This document shows, piece by piece, positions 43,077-52,263 of a stretch of 64,000 nucleotides of DNA (position 1 is the stretch's first letter; each line of letters opens with the position of its first letter). The stretch is from Pseudomonas vanderleydeniana (GTDB lineage Bacteria; Pseudomonadota; Gammaproteobacteria; Pseudomonadales; Pseudomonadaceae). Location of the stretch: contig NZ_CP077093.1 in the NCBI RefSeq assembly GCF_014268755.2, forward strand, positions 2,468,001-2,532,000, read 5' to 3'. The position numbers and the translations under genes were made by a program. The notes under the pieces are model-generated. The model saw nothing but the letters and a program-made list of their open reading frames with translations, did no database searches and was not told the origin of the DNA.

Positions 43077-43424
43077 ATGACGAGCGAGCAGCAAGCGTTG
43101 ATTGAAATGCCGATCTGGATGGTGATTGTACTGTCGCTGGTCGGTGGGGTTTCGGGGGAGGCATGGCGGGCCGACAAGGCCGGCATGCGCGGGTGGCCGC
43201 TGATGCGGCGCCTCGCACTTCGCTCCGGTGCCTGCGTAGTCTGCGGGTTGTCGACCATGATGCTGTTGAACGCCGCCGGGGTTTCGATCCTGGCGGCGGG
43301 CAGCATTGGGTGCATCACCGCGATGGCCGGCGCCGATGTGGCGATCGGGTTGTACGAACGCTGGGCGGCAAAGCGGCTGGGCCTGACCCAGCAGCCCCCG
43401 GCAAATGGCGAGGCGGGTCAGTGA
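43077..43424 (+). CDS. Phage holin (class II type)
   Basis: 115 residues with two to three hydrophobic segments (PIWMVIVLSLVGGVSGEAW, SGACVVCGLSTMMLLNAAGV, ILAAGSIGCITAMAGADVAI). This pattern fits the LydA/lambda-S-like holin families found before the terminase genes of Pseudomonas phages. The endolysin is not next to it and probably lies with the distal genes outside the window. Confidence 0.75.
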   Translation: MTSEQQALIEMPIWMVIVLSLVGGVSGEAWRADKAGMRGWPLMRRLALRSGACVVCGLSTMMLLNAAGVSILAAGSIGCITAMAGADVAIGLYERWAAKRLGLTQQPPANGEAGQ

Positions 43425-43561
43425 CCCGGCCGGCAGGAGGGGGTGGGGGCCGGATTTTTTGGGTCCTCCTTCCTACCCGCCCCCTACACGGGTGCGCAGA
43501 CTCGCGGTTTCCCTGTAGCTGAGAAATGTACAGGGATGTCCGTCTTTTCAAGGACTTAGCG
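43425..43561 (+). other. Gap before terminase; possible cos region
   Basis: 137 bases without a gene between holin and small terminase. It is strikingly G-rich then C-rich: GGAGGGGGTGGGGGCCGG, a T6 tract, then GGTCCTCCTTCCTACCCGCC and CCCTACACGGGTGCGCAG. In lambda-like phages cos lies just upstream of the terminase genes. The packaging genes here are of lambda type, so this is the best place for it. The cut site cannot be read off. Confidence 0.45.
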
Positions 43562-44083
43562 ATGGGCAAGACAGTCAGCAAGCTCGAACTCGGCGAGATC
43601 ATCGGCCGGGACGAGCGCACATTGAGCCGGTGGCAGAAGGATGGAATGCCGGTGAACGAGTTCGGCCTGGGACGCGGCAACGAAAACCAGTACGACACCC
43701 AGGCGGTGATCGAGTGGCTGATGCGGCAGGCTGCACTGAACGGCAAAAAGGAGTCCACTCGGGACCGACTAGACAGGCTGCGCGGCGACCGCGAAGAGCT
43801 GGCGCTGGCCAAGGATCTCGGCGAGGTGGTGGTTGAGGCTGAGATGGTCGAGCGCTTCGAGGCGGTGATCACGGCGGCCAAGATCGAGCTGTTGAACACC
43901 TTTCCCGATGAGCTGGCGGCAACGCTGTCGGCGACCTACGGCGTGGCGGTAGATGACCAACTGATCCGGACGCCCATCGAATCAATACTGAGGAGGTTGT
44001 CCAAGTATGACGAGGACGACGATCTCGCTGACGATTCTGACGAGCCGGACGACGAGGAGTGCTCTGAGGAAGACGGCGAATAA
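43562..44083 (+). CDS. Terminase small subunit (Nu1-like)
   Basis: 173 residues. N-terminal winged-helix: SKLELGEIIGRDERTLSRWQ and KDGMPVNEFG, then NQYDTQAVIEWLMRQ. The C-terminus is very acidic (YDEDDDLADDSDEPDDEE). Recognises cos and recruits the large subunit. ATG 43562 has AAGGA upstream. Overlaps possible large-subunit starts. Confidence 0.9.
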   Translation: MGKTVSKLELGEIIGRDERTLSRWQKDGMPVNEFGLGRGNENQYDTQAVIEWLMRQAALNGKKESTRDRLDRLRGDREELALAKDLGEVVVEAEMVERFEAVITAAKIELLNTFPDELAATLSATYGVAVDDQLIRTPIESILRRLSKYDEDDDLADDSDEPDDEECSEEDGE

Positions 44084-44087
44084 GGCG

Positions 44088-46013
44088 ATGGAGCGGGTTT
44101 GCCGCAAGTGGGCACCGCCACCACGCATGAGCATTATCGAGTGGGCGGCCAAGTACCGCTGGCTCTCGCCGGAGGAGTCGGCCAGCCCCGGCAAGTACCG
44201 TTTCGACAAGACCCCGCACCTGGTGTGGCCAGGTGGGCCGCTTGAGGCGCTGGACGATCCGAACGTGATCGAGATTGTTGGTCGCAAATCCGCCCAGGTG
44301 GCCTGGACCTCTGGTGTGCTGGGTAACGCGATCGGCAAGTGGATCGACTTGGATCCTTCGCCGATCCTGATCCTGTTCCCCAAGGCCGAAGCGGCCAAAC
44401 AGTACGTCGCGGAAAAGTTGGAGCCCATGATCGAGGCGACCCGTCGTCTGAGCAAGAAGGTCGACCTGCGTAGCCGCAAGCTGCAGCAACGGCAGGACTT
44501 CAAGCGGTTTCCCGGTGGGTTCCTCAAGATGGTCGGGTCAAACAGCCCGTCCAGTGTGAAGTCGACCCCAGTGCCTCGGGTCGCGATCGAGGAGCCCGAT
44601 GACTGCAACCTGAACCTGCGGGGGCAGGGCGACAGCATCAAGCTGGCGAAGGAGCGTCTCAAGACGTTCCGGCGGTCGAAAATCATCATCGGTGGCACGC
44701 CGACCATCAAGGGCCTGTCCGCGATCGACGCGGAGCTGGAGCTGTCGGACAAACGCATTGGCTTGGTCCCTTGCCACGGTTGCGGTCAGTCGCACGCGTT
44801 GAGCTTCGACCACCTGCACTGCGACGAGGACGAGAGCTACCACCACGAGATCTACGGTAAGCGCCGCCCGGAAACGGCGTACTACGCCTGTCCACACTGC
44901 GGCGAGGTGTGGGATGACCACCAGAAAAACGCCAACCTCAAGCGTGGACGCTGGGAGGCCACTGCCGAGTTTCGCGGCATCGCCGGGTACATCCTTAACG
45001 AGCTGTACGCCACGTTCCACGGCTCGCGTTTCGAAGTGCTGATGGAGAAGAAGCTGCAGGCCGAGCACGCCATGTCGCTGGGCAACATTGGTCCCATGAT
45101 CGCCTTCACCAACAGCTCCAAGGGTGAGAGCTATGAGTACAAGAGCAACGCGCCCAAGACCGACGAGCTGGAGAAACGGGCCGAACCCTACGCCGAGCTG
45201 ACTGCTCCGAAGGGGGTGCTGCTGGTCACGGTCGGTGTCGACGTTCAGGGCGATCGCCTGGCGCTGGTCATCGTAGGTTGGGGGCGGGGGGAGGAATCGT
45301 GGCGCCTCTACTGGGGCGAGCTGGACGGCAACCCCAAGGACGTCAACGACCCGGTGTGGTCGGAGCTGGACAGGATCATCTCCACGCCGATCTCGACTGA
45401 GGGCGGTGCACAGCTCGCCGTCTCGGCGGTCAGCATCGACAGCTCGGACGGTAACACCAGCGATGCGGTGTACACCTACGTTCGGGATCGCCAGCGCTTC
45501 AACATCATGGCGATCAAGGGCGCCTCGATCGACAGTCGGGATCGGGAGATCTTCACCAAGCCGGCCCAGTCGATCGACACCACCCAGGACAACACCAAGG
45601 CAGCCAAATACGGGCTTCGGGTGTTCATCGTCGGCACGCACAAGGCCAAGACGTTGATCGACGGCCGGATCCGGCTGAAGGGTAACGGACCTGGTCGCAT
45701 GCACTGGTACAGCGAGATCCGCGCGGACTACTACGAGCAACTGACCAACGAGGTCCTGGCCCCGCACCCCCGTCAACCCAGCAAGATGGTCTGGCAGAAG
45801 AAGGCCGGCCGGCGCAACGAGGCGCTGGACTGTGAGGTGTATGCCCTGCACGCGGCCCGCAGCCTGAAGACCCACCTGTTGCGCGACAACGAGTGGGACC
45901 AACTGGAGCAGCAACAGCTCCAGCCAACCCTTTTCACTACCGAGCAGGCGGTGGCGCCAGTTCCCCGTCGCGTAGTCGCTCGCGGCAGGGGCACCCGGAG
46001 CCGCGTCGGCTAA
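44088..46013 (+). CDS. Terminase large subunit (lambda gpA-like)
   Basis: 641 residues from ATG 44088. Packaging ATPase and nuclease. Features: SIIEWAAKYRWLSPEESASP at the start, VGRKSAQVAWTSGVLGNAIG (the ATP-binding region of gpA) and PCHGCGQSHALSFDH with YYACPHCGEVW (a zinc-type Cys pair set). The nuclease half has VGVDVQGDRLALVIVGWG. An earlier ATG (44007) is in frame but would overlap the small subunit by 77 bases. The length matches lambda gpA. Confidence 0.93.
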   Translation: MERVCRKWAPPPRMSIIEWAAKYRWLSPEESASPGKYRFDKTPHLVWPGGPLEALDDPNVIEIVGRKSAQVAWTSGVLGNAIGKWIDLDPSPILILFPKAEAAKQYVAEKLEPMIEATRRLSKKVDLRSRKLQQRQDFKRFPGGFLKMVGSNSPSSVKSTPVPRVAIEEPDDCNLNLRGQGDSIKLAKERLKTFRRSKIIIGGTPTIKGLSAIDAELELSDKRIGLVPCHGCGQSHALSFDHLHCDEDESYHHEIYGKRRPETAYYACPHCGEVWDDHQKNANLKRGRWEATAEFRGIAGYILNELYATFHGSRFEVLMEKKLQAEHAMSLGNIGPMIAFTNSSKGESYEYKSNAPKTDELEKRAEPYAELTAPKGVLLVTVGVDVQGDRLALVIVGWGRGEESWRLYWGELDGNPKDVNDPVWSELDRIISTPISTEGGAQLAVSAVSIDSSDGNTSDAVYTYVRDRQRFNIMAIKGASIDSRDREIFTKPAQSIDTTQDNTKAAKYGLRVFIVGTHKAKTLIDGRIRLKGNGPGRMHWYSEIRADYYEQLTNEVLAPHPRQPSKMVWQKKAGRRNEALDCEVYALHAARSLKTHLLRDNEWDQLEQQQLQPTLFTTEQAVAPVPRRVVARGRGTRSRVG

Positions 46014-46025
46014 CCGAGGTTCACC

Positions 46026-46241
46026 ATGACAGATGCACAAAAACGCCTTGCAGAGGTCCGGGCGGCGATCTCGGCCGTCCTGAAAAACGGCCAGCGGGTC
46101 CGTCGGCAGGACCGCGAGGTCCAGCTGGCGGAGTTGAACAGCCTGCGCTTGCTGGAAAAGCAGTACGCCCAGGAGGTCGCCAACGAGCAGGCGGCCCTGC
46201 AGCACCGTGGCCGTAGTCGCGTTTCGTACTTGGGGATTTGA
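46026..46241 (+). CDS. Head-tail joining protein, gpW-like
   Basis: 71 residues: TDAQKRLAEVRAAISAVLKN, then REVQLAELNSLRLLEKQYAQ. Lambda gpW family, which closes the filled head and forms the connector. It sits between terminase and portal as in lambda. Confidence 0.88.
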   Translation: MTDAQKRLAEVRAAISAVLKNGQRVRRQDREVQLAELNSLRLLEKQYAQEVANEQAALQHRGRSRVSYLGI

Positions 46242-46243
46242 CC

Positions 46244-47851
46244 ATGTGGCCATTCAGAAAGCGGGACGGCGCTGCTGAGCAGTTGATGCAGGAAGCGATC
46301 CGGGTGGCCAGGGCATCAGTCGACGGCCAGCAGATCGTCGCCCAGGGTGGTGGTGGCGGCGTCGAAACCCGCTGGCGCGGCGCCTCGCGGATGCTGAGGA
46401 GCATGGCCAGCTGGATCCCTGGGCTCGGTAGCCCGCGTCGTGACTTCAACCGGGGCGAGCGCCGGATGCTGGTGGCGCGGTCGCGTGATGCGATGCGCAA
46501 CCACCTGGTGGCTCGGGCGGCTATCACCCGATTGCGCACCAACGTAGTGGGCACCGGCCTGGTTTGTCGGGCTCAGGTCGACCATGGCGCGCTGGGCCTG
46601 ACGGAGGAACAGGCCGATGACCTCAACGGTCGGCTCGACCGCCTGTGGTCGTTGTACGCGGACGACCCGCGAGAGTGTGATGCCGAAGCCACGCTCAACC
46701 ACTATCAACTGCAGGCGCTGGTCCTGGTGTCGTCACTCGTTGGCGGCGACGTGTTGGTGGCCACTCCGGACAAGGAGCGGCCGGGCTGCATCTTCAGCAC
46801 CCGGCTGCAACTGATCGAGTCCGACCGGGTCGGCAATCCAAACAACGGCCTTGATCAGACGAACCTGGTGGACGGCGTCGAGTTCGACGACCTGGGCGCT
46901 CCGGTGGCGTACCACGTTTGCACTGGCTACCCCGGTGAGCATCTCGCCGGCAAGCCGCTGGTCTGGGAGCGGCTGAGCGCCTTCGGTGCCCACACCGGTC
47001 GCCGCCGGGTGCTGCATGTGCTGTCTGATAAGGAACGGCCCGGCCAGAAACGTGGGGCTCCCTACTTGGCCCCGGTGCTGGAGCCCCTGCAGAAGTTGGA
47101 GCGCTACAGCAGCGCCGAGCTGATGGCGGCGGTGATCTCGGCCATGTTCACCGTGTTCATCAAAAAGGGCTCGGAGTTCCAGAGCGGGAACCTCCCGATG
47201 ACTGCGCTGAGCGATGAGCAACCCGGCGGCGATGACACCTCCGATGGCGAACTGAGCCTGGGCGAGGGCGCTGTGGTCGACCTGGGCGTCGGTGAGGAGC
47301 CGGTGGTGGCCAACCCAGGCCGGCCCAACGCTCAGTTCGACCCGTTCTTCACTGCCGTGGTGAAGGAGATCGGCGCCGCGCTGGAGCTGCCGATGGAGGA
47401 GCTGCTGTTGCACTACAGCAGCAGCTACAGCGCCGCCCGTGCAGCGATGCTGCAGGCATGGCGGTTCTACAGCCTACGCCGCTGGTGGCTGGCGTGTGAC
47501 TTCTGCCAGCCCAGTCGCGAGCTGCTGATTGATGAGGCGGTGGCCAGGGGGATGATCGACCTACCTGGTTACTCCGATCCGGCCAAGCGCAAGGCCTACT
47601 GCCAGGCCATCTGGATTGGCCCGGCTCGTGGCGCGATTGACGAACTGAAGGAAGCCAACGCCGCCGGCAAGCGCATCGAGATCGGTGTCAGCAATGAAAC
47701 GCTGGAAACGGCGGCGATGACTGGCGAACCCTGGCAGCAGGTGTTCCGTCAGCGCGTGCGTGAAGTCGAGCTGCGTCGGGCCAACAACCTGCAGCCGTTG
47801 CCCAAGGGCGGGCTTGAAAACCCGCCAGATCCTACCCCCCAAGAGGAATAA
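46244..47851 (+). CDS. Portal protein (lambda gpB-like)
   Basis: 535 residues. Dodecameric head vertex. Markers: SRDAMRNHLVARAAITRLRT, RLQLIESDRVGNPNNGLDQT, KRGAPYLAPVLEPLQKLERY and LPMEELLLHYSSSYSAARAA near residue 390. An in-frame TTG at 46238 lies inside the gpW stop; ATG 46244 is used. The C-terminal tail is polar (GGLENPPDPTPQEE). Confidence 0.93.
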   Translation: MWPFRKRDGAAEQLMQEAIRVARASVDGQQIVAQGGGGGVETRWRGASRMLRSMASWIPGLGSPRRDFNRGERRMLVARSRDAMRNHLVARAAITRLRTNVVGTGLVCRAQVDHGALGLTEEQADDLNGRLDRLWSLYADDPRECDAEATLNHYQLQALVLVSSLVGGDVLVATPDKERPGCIFSTRLQLIESDRVGNPNNGLDQTNLVDGVEFDDLGAPVAYHVCTGYPGEHLAGKPLVWERLSAFGAHTGRRRVLHVLSDKERPGQKRGAPYLAPVLEPLQKLERYSSAELMAAVISAMFTVFIKKGSEFQSGNLPMTALSDEQPGGDDTSDGELSLGEGAVVDLGVGEEPVVANPGRPNAQFDPFFTAVVKEIGAALELPMEELLLHYSSSYSAARAAMLQAWRFYSLRRWWLACDFCQPSRELLIDEAVARGMIDLPGYSDPAKRKAYCQAIWIGPARGAIDELKEANAAGKRIEIGVSNETLETAAMTGEPWQQVFRQRVREVELRRANNLQPLPKGGLENPPDPTPQEE

Positions 47852-47853
47852 GC

Positions 47854-49083
47854 ATGCCGCGAGCACTTGAGCTGGCTGCCTCGCAGCCCTGGCTGATGCT
47901 GCCCGACGCGCTGGACAACCTGTTGACCATCTCTGATCGCATGGGCGATCCGATGGCGCTGGCGACCAAGCGTGGCGAGCGGCTGGAAGACACCCGCAAG
48001 GTCACGATGCGCAATGGCGTAGCCGTGGTGCCGGTTGTTGGCCCGATCTTCCGCTACGCCAATCTGTTTACCGAGATCAGTGGTGCGACCAGCACCCAGG
48101 TCCTGGCAACCGACATCCAGCGAGCCCTGGATGATCCGAAGGTGCGCTCCATCGTACTTAACATCGACAGTCCGGGCGGTGTCGCATCGGGCATCAATGA
48201 GCTGGCGGAGATGATCTACGCCGGTCGATCCCGCAAACGCATCGTCGCCTACATCGGTGGCATTGGGGCCAGTGCCGCTTACTGGATCGCCTCGGCAGCC
48301 AATGAAATCGTCATCGACGAAGCCAGCCTGGCGGGGAGCATCGGGGTTGTTGTGGAGGCGGTGGTCGAGAACGACGGCGCGAGCGGTCGAAAGCGCTATT
48401 CGATCGTCAGCCGCAATGCCCCAAACAAGCGGCCTGACCTCTCCACGGAGGAGGGGCGCGCCAAGCTGGGCGAGACGATCGACGCCCTGGGCGATGTCTT
48501 CGTGGCCAAGGTCGCCCGCAACCTGGGGGCTGACCCCGAGAAAGTCCCCGAGATGGGGGACCACGGCGGTCTTCGTGTCGGTGCCGATGCCGTCAAGCAC
48601 GGTCTGGCCCACCGCACGGGCTCGCTGGAATCCCTGATCACCGAACTGGCCAAGCCGGCCATCAACTCACCAAGGATACACACCATGACCACCGTCAATA
48701 GCACGGCAGAACTGCGTACCGCTCTGGCAGCCGGTACTGACCCCAACACCATCGAGATCGCCCAGGCCAGCCAGCCGGATGTCAGCGCGATCCGTACTGA
48801 AGCGGCAGTGGCTGAGCGCACCCGTATCAAGGGCATCAACGCGCTGGCCAGCAAGGGCTTCGAGAAGGAGATCGAGGCGGCGATCGACGACGGCAGCTCG
48901 GTCGAAGCCACGGCCCTGGTGCTGTTCAAGGCTGCCCAGGATCGCGGCATCTCGTTGAGCGCGATCAAGAACGACGCCCAAGGCGTCACCGGAACCACCC
49001 CGAACGCTGACGGCAAAGCGGGCGAACGCAAGGCCGCTGTCAGCTCCATTGTTGCTGGTGCTGCCGGCAAGAACCGCCGTTGA
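47854..49083 (+). CDS. S49-family capsid maturation protease (gpC-like)
   Basis: 409 residues. SppA/gpC type serine protease: LNIDSPGGVASGINELAEMI (oxyanion region), catalytic Ser140 in YIGGIGASAAYWIA, probably with Lys192 in NKRPDL. Residues 278-409 form the scaffold part, which also starts internally at 48685. Cleaves portal and scaffold during head maturation. Confidence 0.92.
   Translation: MPRALELAASQPWLMLPDALDNLLTISDRMGDPMALATKRGERLEDTRKVTMRNGVAVVPVVGPIFRYANLFTEISGATSTQVLATDIQRALDDPKVRSIVLNIDSPGGVASGINELAEMIYAGRSRKRIVAYIGGIGASAAYWIASAANEIVIDEASLAGSIGVVVEAVVENDGASGRKRYSIVSRNAPNKRPDLSTEEGRAKLGETIDALGDVFVAKVARNLGADPEKVPEMGDHGGLRVGADAVKHGLAHRTGSLESLITELAKPAINSPRIHTMTTVNSTAELRTALAAGTDPNTIEIAQASQPDVSAIRTEAAVAERTRIKGINALASKGFEKEIEAAIDDGSSVEATALVLFKAAQDRGISLSAIKNDAQGVTGTTPNADGKAGERKAAVSSIVAGAAGKNRR
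48685..49083 (+). CDS. Nested internal start for a scaffold protein (Nu3-like)
   Basis: Within the protease gene, ATG 48685 is preceded by AAGGA with eight-base spacing and begins a 132-residue in-frame product (MTTVNSTAELRTALAAGTDP). Its helical C-terminal portion lacks protease motifs. Lambda makes its Nu3 scaffold the same way from within gene C. The internal translation is inferred. Confidence 0.6.
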   Translation: MTTVNSTAELRTALAAGTDPNTIEIAQASQPDVSAIRTEAAVAERTRIKGINALASKGFEKEIEAAIDDGSSVEATALVLFKAAQDRGISLSAIKNDAQGVTGTTPNADGKAGERKAAVSSIVAGAAGKNRR

Positions 49084-49093
49084 AGGAGATCCC

Positions 49094-49444
49094 ATGAGCA
49101 ACCCCGAACGCAAATCCTACATCCCGAGCCAGCTCGCGGCAGGTGACTTTCCTGTCGTGATGGAGGCGGTTGTCATCGCTACCGGCCAGCAGCTCAAGCG
49201 CGGTTCGGTACTCGGTCAGGTCACGGCCTCCAAGGAGTACGTGCTGTCCAAGACCGCTGCCCAGGACGGGTCGCAGACGCCGTCCGTCATCCTTGATCAG
49301 GACGTCGACACCACCGATGGGGCCCGAAGCGCTCCGGTGCGCCTGACCGGCCAGGTGCTGGGCAGCCAACTGGTCCTCGGCGAGGGGCTTTCCCTTGCCA
49401 TCTTGAAGGTCGCTCTGCGGCCTTTCAGCCTCTTCATTCGTTGA
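49094..49444 (+). CDS. Head decoration protein (gpD-like)
   Basis: 116 residues: ERKSYIPSQLAAGDFPVVME, then GSVLGQVTASKEYVLSKTAA and SVILDQDVDTTDGARSAPVR. Stabilises the expanded capsid. ATG 49094 has AAGGAG before it; the frame from 49049 is inside the protease gene. Confidence 0.9.
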   Translation: MSNPERKSYIPSQLAAGDFPVVMEAVVIATGQQLKRGSVLGQVTASKEYVLSKTAAQDGSQTPSVILDQDVDTTDGARSAPVRLTGQVLGSQLVLGEGLSLAILKVALRPFSLFIR

Positions 49445-49455
49445 TCGGAGACACC

Positions 49456-50487
49456 ATGACTGACATTTTCGACACCCTGACCATGCTGGAAGCCGTCGAG
49501 CAGATGACGCTGCCGCGCCGCTTCCTCATGAACACCTTTTTCAACGCGGCGAACCCCGAGACCTTTGGCACCGAGGCGGTGACCATCGACATCATCAAGG
49601 GCCAGCGCAAAATGGCGCCGTTCGTTCACCCGAGCCTTCCCGGTAGCGTTTCGCTGCGCAAGGGTATGGAGAGCGCGACCTACAAGCCTCCCTATATCCA
49701 GCCCAAGCGGCCGACCCGAGCAGAGCAGATTCTGAAGCGTGCGGCGGGTGATAACCCGTTCTCGGCACGTAGTCCTGCCGAGCGTGCAGGTGAGATGCTC
49801 GGTCGCGACCTGGTGGATCTCGACGAAGAGATCACCCGCAGCGAGGAGTGGATGTGTGCCCAGGCGCTCACCACCGGCCGCGTCCGTGTGGTCGGTGAGG
49901 GTGTGGATGACACTATCGACTTCCTCATGGAGGACAGCCACAAGGTGACCCTGGCCAGCGGTCGCTGGAACACCTCCGGCTCTGACCCCATTGCCAACCT
50001 GCGGCAGTGGCGGCGCCTGATTGCCAAGGACAGTGGCCGCTCGGCCAACGTCGCGGTGTTCAGTGGTGAGGCGCAGGACGCATTCCAAGGCAACGAGCTG
50101 GTGATGAAGCAACTCAACACCCGCCGTGTGGACATGGGGATGATCAAGCCGGAGGAGCTTCCTGATGGGGTCACTTACCTCGGCTACCTGAACGATCCGG
50201 GCCTCGACATCTACACCTACGACGAGTGGGTGGTGCCCGAGGACGGTCAGGCTCAGCCGATCATTCCGGCGGGGGGGCTGATCCTCGGTTCCACTTCCAC
50301 GCGCAACGCCATGCTGTACGCCGCGATTCAGGACATCGAGGCCATCGAGAGCGGCCTGGTGGAAGCGGCCCGCTTTCCGAAGAGCTGGGTCACCCAAGAG
50401 CCGAGCGTGCGTTGGCTGAAGCTGCAAGCAGCTCCTCTGGCCGCCCTGCTCGAACCGAACGCTTTCCTCTATGCAAAGGTGGTGTGA
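49456..50487 (+). CDS. Major capsid protein (gpE-like)
   Basis: 343 residues. FDTLTMLEAVEQMTLPRRFL, VTIDIIKGQRKMAPFVHPSL, YKPPYIQPKRPTRAEQIL and TGRVRVVGEG are typical of lambda gpE-family capsids. ATG 49456 has CGGAG five bases upstream. Confidence 0.93.
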   Translation: MTDIFDTLTMLEAVEQMTLPRRFLMNTFFNAANPETFGTEAVTIDIIKGQRKMAPFVHPSLPGSVSLRKGMESATYKPPYIQPKRPTRAEQILKRAAGDNPFSARSPAERAGEMLGRDLVDLDEEITRSEEWMCAQALTTGRVRVVGEGVDDTIDFLMEDSHKVTLASGRWNTSGSDPIANLRQWRRLIAKDSGRSANVAVFSGEAQDAFQGNELVMKQLNTRRVDMGMIKPEELPDGVTYLGYLNDPGLDIYTYDEWVVPEDGQAQPIIPAGGLILGSTSTRNAMLYAAIQDIEAIESGLVEAARFPKSWVTQEPSVRWLKLQAAPLAALLEPNAFLYAKVV

Positions 50488-50488
50488 C

Positions 50489-50776
50489 ATGGCCAAAGTC
50501 GAGTACATGGTGGTTGATGGCAGCATTCAGGACGGCAAGAAAGTCTATGTGAAGGGGGAGGTGTACGTGGCTCCCTCCACTGAGATCCGGGATCTGTTGC
50601 TGGATGAAGGCAAGATCGTGGCTCGCGGGAAGCTGGATCCATCTACTGCGCGGTCTTCCGGCCGTAGCCAGCAGACCGGCGGCTCCCAGGCTCCTGGCGG
50701 GGCTCAGGGTGGCCAGGCAGGTGGCGGCGCTGCCGGCGGTGACGACAACGACGATGACTCGGGCGGGGACGACTGA
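50489..50776 (+). CDS. Small head-region protein with Gly/Asp-rich tail
   Basis: 95 residues. The first 55 have a folded look (VEYMVVDGSIQDGKKVYVKG EVYVAPSTEIRDLLLDEGK), and the last 35 are Gly/Gln then Asp-rich. It sits where lambda has FI. No clear homology seen. Starts one base after the capsid stop. Confidence 0.65.
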   Translation: MAKVEYMVVDGSIQDGKKVYVKGEVYVAPSTEIRDLLLDEGKIVARGKLDPSTARSSGRSQQTGGSQAPGGAQGGQAGGGAAGGDDNDDDSGGDD

Positions 50777-50778
50777 TC

Positions 50779-51099
50779 ATGGCCTTTCGTGACCAGGTGG
50801 CGTTCATGGACGAGGCGCTGCTGGACGTCCTGGGCGATGAAGCCGAGATCGAGGGGGTCGAAGGTCCGGTACGCGGGTTTCTCTCCGTGCCGTGGCAGCA
50901 ACCGAAGGTCGGCACCATCAATACCGGTCTTCGGCAGCCTGTCTACTCGGTTCGCGTCGGTGATGCCAATGGCATCAAGGAAGGCCAGCACCTGGTTTGC
51001 GCGTTGGATCCCGAGGACGGTGGCGGTCGGTATGTCATCGCCAAGCGGGAGCCCGATGGTACTGGCTGGGTCAACTTCATCCTGCGGGAGGTGCGATGA
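50779..51099 (+). CDS. Head-tail attachment protein (FII-like)
   Basis: 106 residues: LLDVLGDEAEIEGVEGPVRG, then RQPVYSVRVGDANGIKEGQH and VIAKREPDGTGWVNFILREV. Resembles the phage head-tail attachment family that includes lambda FII. Its stop overlaps the next start. Confidence 0.8.
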   Translation: MAFRDQVAFMDEALLDVLGDEAEIEGVEGPVRGFLSVPWQQPKVGTINTGLRQPVYSVRVGDANGIKEGQHLVCALDPEDGGGRYVIAKREPDGTGWVNFILREVR

Positions 51100-51758
51100 G
51101 CGTTGGAAGCTACTACAGGCAGACATCCCGAGAGGGGCTGATCACGCTGCAGGCTAACGCCCGGCATGTTCAGGGGTTTGACCAGTTCACGGAACTGGCG
51201 CCCAAGGCCATCACCGCCGCACAACGTCGTGCGATCAACAAGACGTTGGGTTGGCTGCGAACCCACATTGCCCGGTCGGTAGGCCAGCAGGAGCGTATTG
51301 CCATTTCGGCGGTACGGCAGCGCCTGAAGGCTTACCGGGCGGGGAGTAACAGTCAGGGCAAGCTCTGGTTTGGCCTCAATCCCATTGAGGCTAGCCGGGC
51401 GGGGAGGCCCCGACAGTCGCGCACAGGCGTGTCTGTTGCAGGACGGCGCTATGCGGGGGCTTTCTACAAACAGGTGTATGGAGACAAGCCAGATATCTGG
51501 ATACGGACGGCGAGCCGGCATTTCAGGGCGAGCGACTATCCGGAGAGTGTGATATCTGCGTCGGGAAGACCCCGCTCGGGCTGGATTGCCGAGAATGACA
51601 GCCGCTATCCGTTGGCCAAGGCCAAGATCTCGTTAGCAGAGGTCCGGCCGCACTTTGAGTCATGGACGAATCGAGCCCACCAGCGGCTGCTGGTGGTCAT
51701 GGCACAGGAACTCAACTTTGAACTGCAGAAGCTTTTAGGGAGGGTTCGCAATGCTTGA
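51096..51758 (+). CDS. Minor tail protein Z-like
   Basis: 220 residues. APKAITAAQRRAINKTLGWL, SVGQQERIAISAVRQRLKAY and RVRGRP-like basic parts fit prophage minor tail protein Z. The chosen ATG (51096) overlaps the FII-like stop by four bases; the upstream frame is inside that gene. It may act in connecting head and tail. Confidence 0.8.
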   Translation: MSVGSYYRQTSREGLITLQANARHVQGFDQFTELAPKAITAAQRRAINKTLGWLRTHIARSVGQQERIAISAVRQRLKAYRAGSNSQGKLWFGLNPIEASRAGRPRQSRTGVSVAGRRYAGAFYKQVYGDKPDIWIRTASRHFRASDYPESVISASGRPRSGWIAENDSRYPLAKAKISLAEVRPHFESWTNRAHQRLLVVMAQELNFELQKLLGRVRNA

Positions 51759-52263
51759 TGATCCGATCCCGCTCGGGCGGGTTTACGGCGCAATCGAAGC
51801 GGGCATCTACGATGCCATCCCCGGTTTGGCGTATGTGGGCACGATGCCCGGTCACCTTGAGACCATCGCGGTGCCGGCCGTCGTGCTGGAACTGTCTGGT
51901 TTCGAGCCGGCAGACCACGATCCTGGCACGGGTGAGGTGGCGATTGACGCGCGCTTTGAGGCGCGGGTCATCGTGGGGGTCGAGAACGACGATCACCTGC
52001 ATGTTGCAGCGTTTGTGGCGGCTCAGTTGGCTGTCCTGTTGCGCATTCAGACCTGGGGTATCGAGGTCGAGCCCGCACAGTTCGTGCGTGCTGAACGCGA
52101 CTGGAGCCGTCCGGAGCTGGATAACATGGCGGTGTGGGTCGTCGAATGGACGCAGGTCATCTACCTCGGCGAAGAGGAGTGGCCGTGGCCGATTGAGCCT
52201 GGAGGCAAACCGATGGTGCCAGGCCCTGACGGTACGCCGGTCGACCTTGGGGATCCTGTATGA
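51751..52263 (+). CDS. Tail-terminator-like phage protein
   Basis: 170 residues. LGRVYGAIEAGIYDAIPGLA, and SRPELDNMAVWVVEWTQVIY at about 115-135, a pattern often seen in proteins at this place between Z and baseplate V; assignment as tail completion is positional. The Pro/Gly-rich end (WPWPIEPGGKPMVPGPDGTP) is flexible. Overlaps both neighbours. Confidence 0.6.
   Translation: MLDDPIPLGRVYGAIEAGIYDAIPGLAYVGTMPGHLETIAVPAVVLELSGFEPADHDPGTGEVAIDARFEARVIVGVENDDHLHVAAFVAAQLAVLLRIQTWGIEVEPAQFVRAERDWSRPELDNMAVWVVEWTQVIYLGEEEWPWPIEPGGKPMVPGPDGTPVDLGDPV

Noticed and set aside
44538..46253. 571-codon antisense frame under the large terminase
   Set aside because: No motifs; shadow of a high-GC gene.
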